Shown: positions 40,573 through 42,382 of the stretch, piece by piece
Numbering within the stretch: position 1 is the first letter of the stretch
Layout: each line of letters opens with the position of its first letter
Origin: Thiobacillus sp.
GTDB lineage: Bacteria > Pseudomonadota > Gammaproteobacteria > Burkholderiales > Thiobacillaceae
Reading direction: 5' to 3'
Length of the DNA: 42,382 bases
Assembly (NCBI GenBank): GCA_020724415.1
Contig: DYHB01000009.1
Location: forward strand, 1-42,382
The notes under the pieces: generated by a model
The model's database searches: none
Told to the model about the DNA's origin: nothing
Seen by the model: the letters and a program-made list of their open reading frames with translations, nothing else
Position numbers and translations under genes: made by a program

Positions 40573-40594
40573 GGTATGTTCCTCCCCCGGATCC

Positions 40595-41542
40595 CTAGAA
40601 CGCAGGCCCGAGTTTCTCGGCCACCCGCAGCTTGGCGCTCCGGGCACGCGGGTTGGCTTCGACTTCCGCTGGCCCCGGGACTGCCGGTTGCCGTCCCACC
40701 AGCCGCACGTCCGGCTGTTTCCCGCAGATGCAGGCGGGGGCGTGGGGCGAGCACGTGCACCCCCTGGCTGCCGCCGCCAGGGTACGCTTGACGATGCGGT
40801 CCTCCAGCGAGTGGAACGTGAGGATGGCCAGACGGCCACCGGGAGCCAGCGCGCTCAGGGCGGCTTCCAGCCCCTCGCGAAGTGCTCCCATTTCGTCGTT
40901 GACGGCGATGCGCAAAGCCTGAAAGGAACGGCGGGCCGGGTGCCCGCCCGTGCGCCGGGCGGGAGCCGGAATGGCCCGCTTGATGATCTCCACCAGGTCG
41001 CCGGTGGTCCCGATGGGGTGTTTGCTGCGCTCCTGGACCACTAACCGGGCGATGCGGTTGGCAAACCGCTCTTCCCCGTACTCCCGCAGGATCCGGGTCA
41101 ACTCGCCGGCGTCCAGTTCGTTCAATAGATCCCGCGCCGTCAGGTCGGCGTCGGGATCCATGCGCATGTCCAGAGGAGCGTCGTGCTGGTAGGAAAAGCC
41201 GCGCTCGGCCTCGTCGAACTGGTAGCTGGAGACGCCCAGGTCAAACAGGATCCCGTCTGCTGCGGGGACGTCCAGTTCCGCCAGCGCCGCCGCCAGGTCC
41301 CGGAAATTCCGCCGCACCAGCCGCACCCGATCGGCGTAGGGTTGCAGCCGAACGCCCGCCGCCGCCAGCGCCGCCGGGTCCTGATCCAGGGCAATCAGCA
41401 GCCCCGCCGGACCCAACCGGCGCGCGATGGCCTCGCTATGTCCGCCGCCACCGGCGGTGCAGTCCACGTACGTGCCTTCCGGCCGTACCGCCAGCGCCTC
41501 CAGCACCTCTGTCAGCATCACGGGAACGTGGTGAAATTCCAC
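40595..41542 (-). CDS. rsmH: 16S rRNA m4C1402 methyltransferase RsmH (MraW)
   Basis: 315 residues. The GTG at 41542 is chosen because GAGGTG lies nine bases upstream and the product then begins MEFHHVPVMLTEVLEAL as in the family; a GTG four codons earlier is possible. The SAM-binding motif is TAGGGGHSEA (Gly31-His35), then LIALDQDPAAL, ILFDLGVSSYQFDEAERGFS, RSFQALRIAVNDE and TFHSLEDRIVK. The C-terminus ends in RSAKLRVAEKL. The enzyme N4-methylates C1402 of 16S rRNA. It follows mraZ by 13 bases. This is host, not phage. Confidence 0.95.
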   Translation of the reverse strand: MEFHHVPVMLTEVLEALAVRPEGTYVDCTAGGGGHSEAIARRLGPAGLLIALDQDPAALAAAGVRLQPYADRVRLVRRNFRDLAAALAELDVPAADGILFDLGVSSYQFDEAERGFSYQHDAPLDMRMDPDADLTARDLLNELDAGELTRILREYGEERFANRIARLVVQERSKHPIGTTGDLVEIIKRAIPAPARRTGGHPARRSFQALRIAVNDEMGALREGLEAALSALAPGGRLAILTFHSLEDRIVKRTLAAAARGCTCSPHAPACICGKQPDVRLVGRQPAVPGPAEVEANPRARSAKLRVAEKLGPAF

Positions 41543-41555
41543 CCGGATCAGCACC

Positions 41556-41981
41556 TCAGAAGTCAATGATCTTTTCCGCCAATTCCTCGTAGGACTGGTC
41601 GGCCCGCGCCTGACAGCCTTCCCATTCGGCCTTGCTCCAAATTTCCACCCGGGTGGAGACGCCAATGACCACCACGTCGCGCTCCAGCTTGGCATAGGTG
41701 CGCAGCGACTCGGGCAACAGCACCCGCCCCTGGCCGTCCAGCTCGCACTCGGTGGCGCCCGAGAAGAAGAACCGGACAAAGGCACGGGCGTCGGAGCGGG
41801 TGAAAGGGAGTTCCTTGAGCCGGGCCTCGATCTGCCGCCATTCGTCCAGGGGGAAGACGAACAGGCAGTTATCCAACCCCTTGGTGGCAACAAAGCGGAC
41901 GCCCAGCCCCTCGCGGAACTTGGCCGGGATGTGCAGCCGCCCCTTGCCGTCAACGGTGTGTTGGTACTCCCCCATGAACAT
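41556..41981 (-). CDS. mraZ: Transcriptional regulator MraZ
   Basis: 141 residues from the ATG at 41981 (TGGAG upstream); a longer frame is open but non-family. [20 protein letters not shown] and later [19 protein letters not shown] are the two SpoVT/AbrB-like DXXGR motifs (both with Asp-x-x-Gly-Arg). Length is normal (about 143). MraZ binds GTGG-type repeats upstream of itself and controls the dcw cluster. It is the first gene of the host cluster here. Confidence 0.95.
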   Translation of the reverse strand: MFMGEYQHTVDGKGRLHIPAKFREGLGVRFVATKGLDNCLFVFPLDEWRQIEARLKELPFTRSDARAFVRFFFSGATECELDGQGRVLLPESLRTYAKLERDVVVIGVSTRVEIWSKAEWEGCQARADQSYEELAEKIIDF

Positions 41982-42052
41982 GGCGGTGACTCCAGTCCGG
42001 TGCGCTTTCCTCCACCCAGGCCGGGCAGTCGTGGGATTTCGCGCCATTTTGC

Positions 42053-42067
42053 CCCACAACGCTCCAC
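42053..42067 (-). promoter_or_regulatory. Putative MraZ-binding boxes
   Basis: On the minus strand GTGGA, five bases, GTGGG lie about 72 bases before the mraZ start, with another GTGGG about 17 bases further upstream. Repeats spaced by five bases are the known form of MraZ operators. No clear -35/-10 pair was identified around them. Confidence 0.5.
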
Positions 42068-42345
42068 TAAAGCGGGTTATTCAACCCACCCCGACGGTTT
42101 CCTGCCAGGGTTACACTAAAACTGAAAAAAATTTTGCGCCCCCGGCCATCCCGGAAGCGCATACGCAAGCTGCGTGCCAGGCCTACGGCGCCGGCCTGGT
42201 CAACGGACTGCGACCGCATGTTCCCCATTGCCAACCCCTGCGGCAGCGGTACAATTAAGCTGTGATGGGAATTTTTTCTCTTATGAGCCGAATTTTAGGG
42301 GATCGAATCAATCGATCACCGGCGCTCCCGTGCAACAGCCGGGCA
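42068..42345. other. Upstream region of mraZ, no gene recognised
   Basis: It includes an inverted repeat CCAGGCC/GGCCTGG (42177-42199) and an A/T tract around 42123-42134. No supported ORF on either strand. The mraZ promoter presumably lies here or just downstream. Confidence 0.4.
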
Positions 42346-42381
42346 TCAATAGCTCAACTTCAGGCGGCCCTTAATGTACTC
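42346..42381 (-). CDS. Possible 3' end of a host gene upstream of mraZ
   Basis: The frame entering from the right edge reads EYIKGRLKLSY then TGA. Only 11 codons are visible, so this may be chance; composition is protein-like and a minus-strand gene ending here would fit. Confidence 0.25.
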   Translation of the reverse strand, partial: EYIKGRLKLSY

Positions 42382-42382
42382 C

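Noticed and set aside
42174-42374. 66-codon plus-strand ORF near the right edge
   Set aside because: No binding site and no protein-like pattern; lies in the mraZ upstream region.
1-42382. Search for integrase, transposable-phage (MuA/MuB) or repressor genes
   Set aside because: None of the motifs (tyrosine or serine recombinase, MuA, CI-like repressor) is seen on either strand; the IS transposase is unrelated to phage integration.

Overview
The window is GC-rich, with TTG, GTG and ATG starts behind strong GGAGG-type ribosome binding sites. It holds most of a siphovirus-like prophage whose genes all read on the minus strand. At the right edge it abuts the host division and cell-wall (dcw) cluster: mraZ and rsmH at about 40.6-42.0 kb. 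GC content, start-codon use, the mraZ-rsmH order and phage families typical of Gram-positive bacteria point to a GC-rich Firmicute of the Clostridia/Moorella/Peptococcaceae type. This is inference; the species cannot be named from the sequence.

Layout, right to left in the direction of transcription. (1) 42.4-40.6 kb: host mraZ and rsmH, with GTGGN-type MraZ boxes upstream. The next gene should be ftsL, but only a chimeric-looking 116-residue ORF is present and phage-type genes follow, so the prophage probably sits in or next to ftsL. (2) 40.6-37.6 kb: small unknown genes (a winged-helix protein, three membrane proteins), a degenerate tRNA-like element and strong hairpins. (3) 37.6-19.4 kb: recombination and replication. 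It encodes an OB-fold/SSB-like protein with an acidic VPF tail, an AAA_24/Sak4-like ATPase, a DinG-like helicase with a zinc module, a lipoprotein lytic transglycosylase, a Myb/SANT-repeat protein, a large ParB-like protein, an SbcD-like nuclease, a split SbcC-like ATPase, a RusA-like resolvase, a MazG-like protein and a primase-helicase fusion. An IS701-family element (20220-21655, CTAG target duplication) interrupts one gene of this operon. (4) 16.5-16.2 kb: a gene-free block with about ten GGTACGA repeats flanking a 14-bp perfect inverted repeat; this is the best origin candidate. (5) 16.2 kb to the left edge: an ArpU-like late regulator, a late promoter, small and large terminase, portal, minor capsid protein, scaffold, decoration protein, major capsid protein, head-tail connectors, two paralogous tail-tube proteins, a tail-assembly chaperone pair joined by a putative +1 frameshift, and the start of the tape-measure protein, cut by the window edge.

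How the genes work together: the primase-helicase, DinG helicase and SSB-like protein would replicate the genome. The Sak4-like ATPase, SbcCD-like complex and RusA-like enzyme would provide end processing, annealing and junction resolution. The ArpU-like protein would then switch on the terminase-head-tail operon. No sheath gene is seen, which favours a long non-contractile tail. No integrase, repressor, holin or endolysin lies in the window; they are presumably beyond the left edge, after the tail genes.
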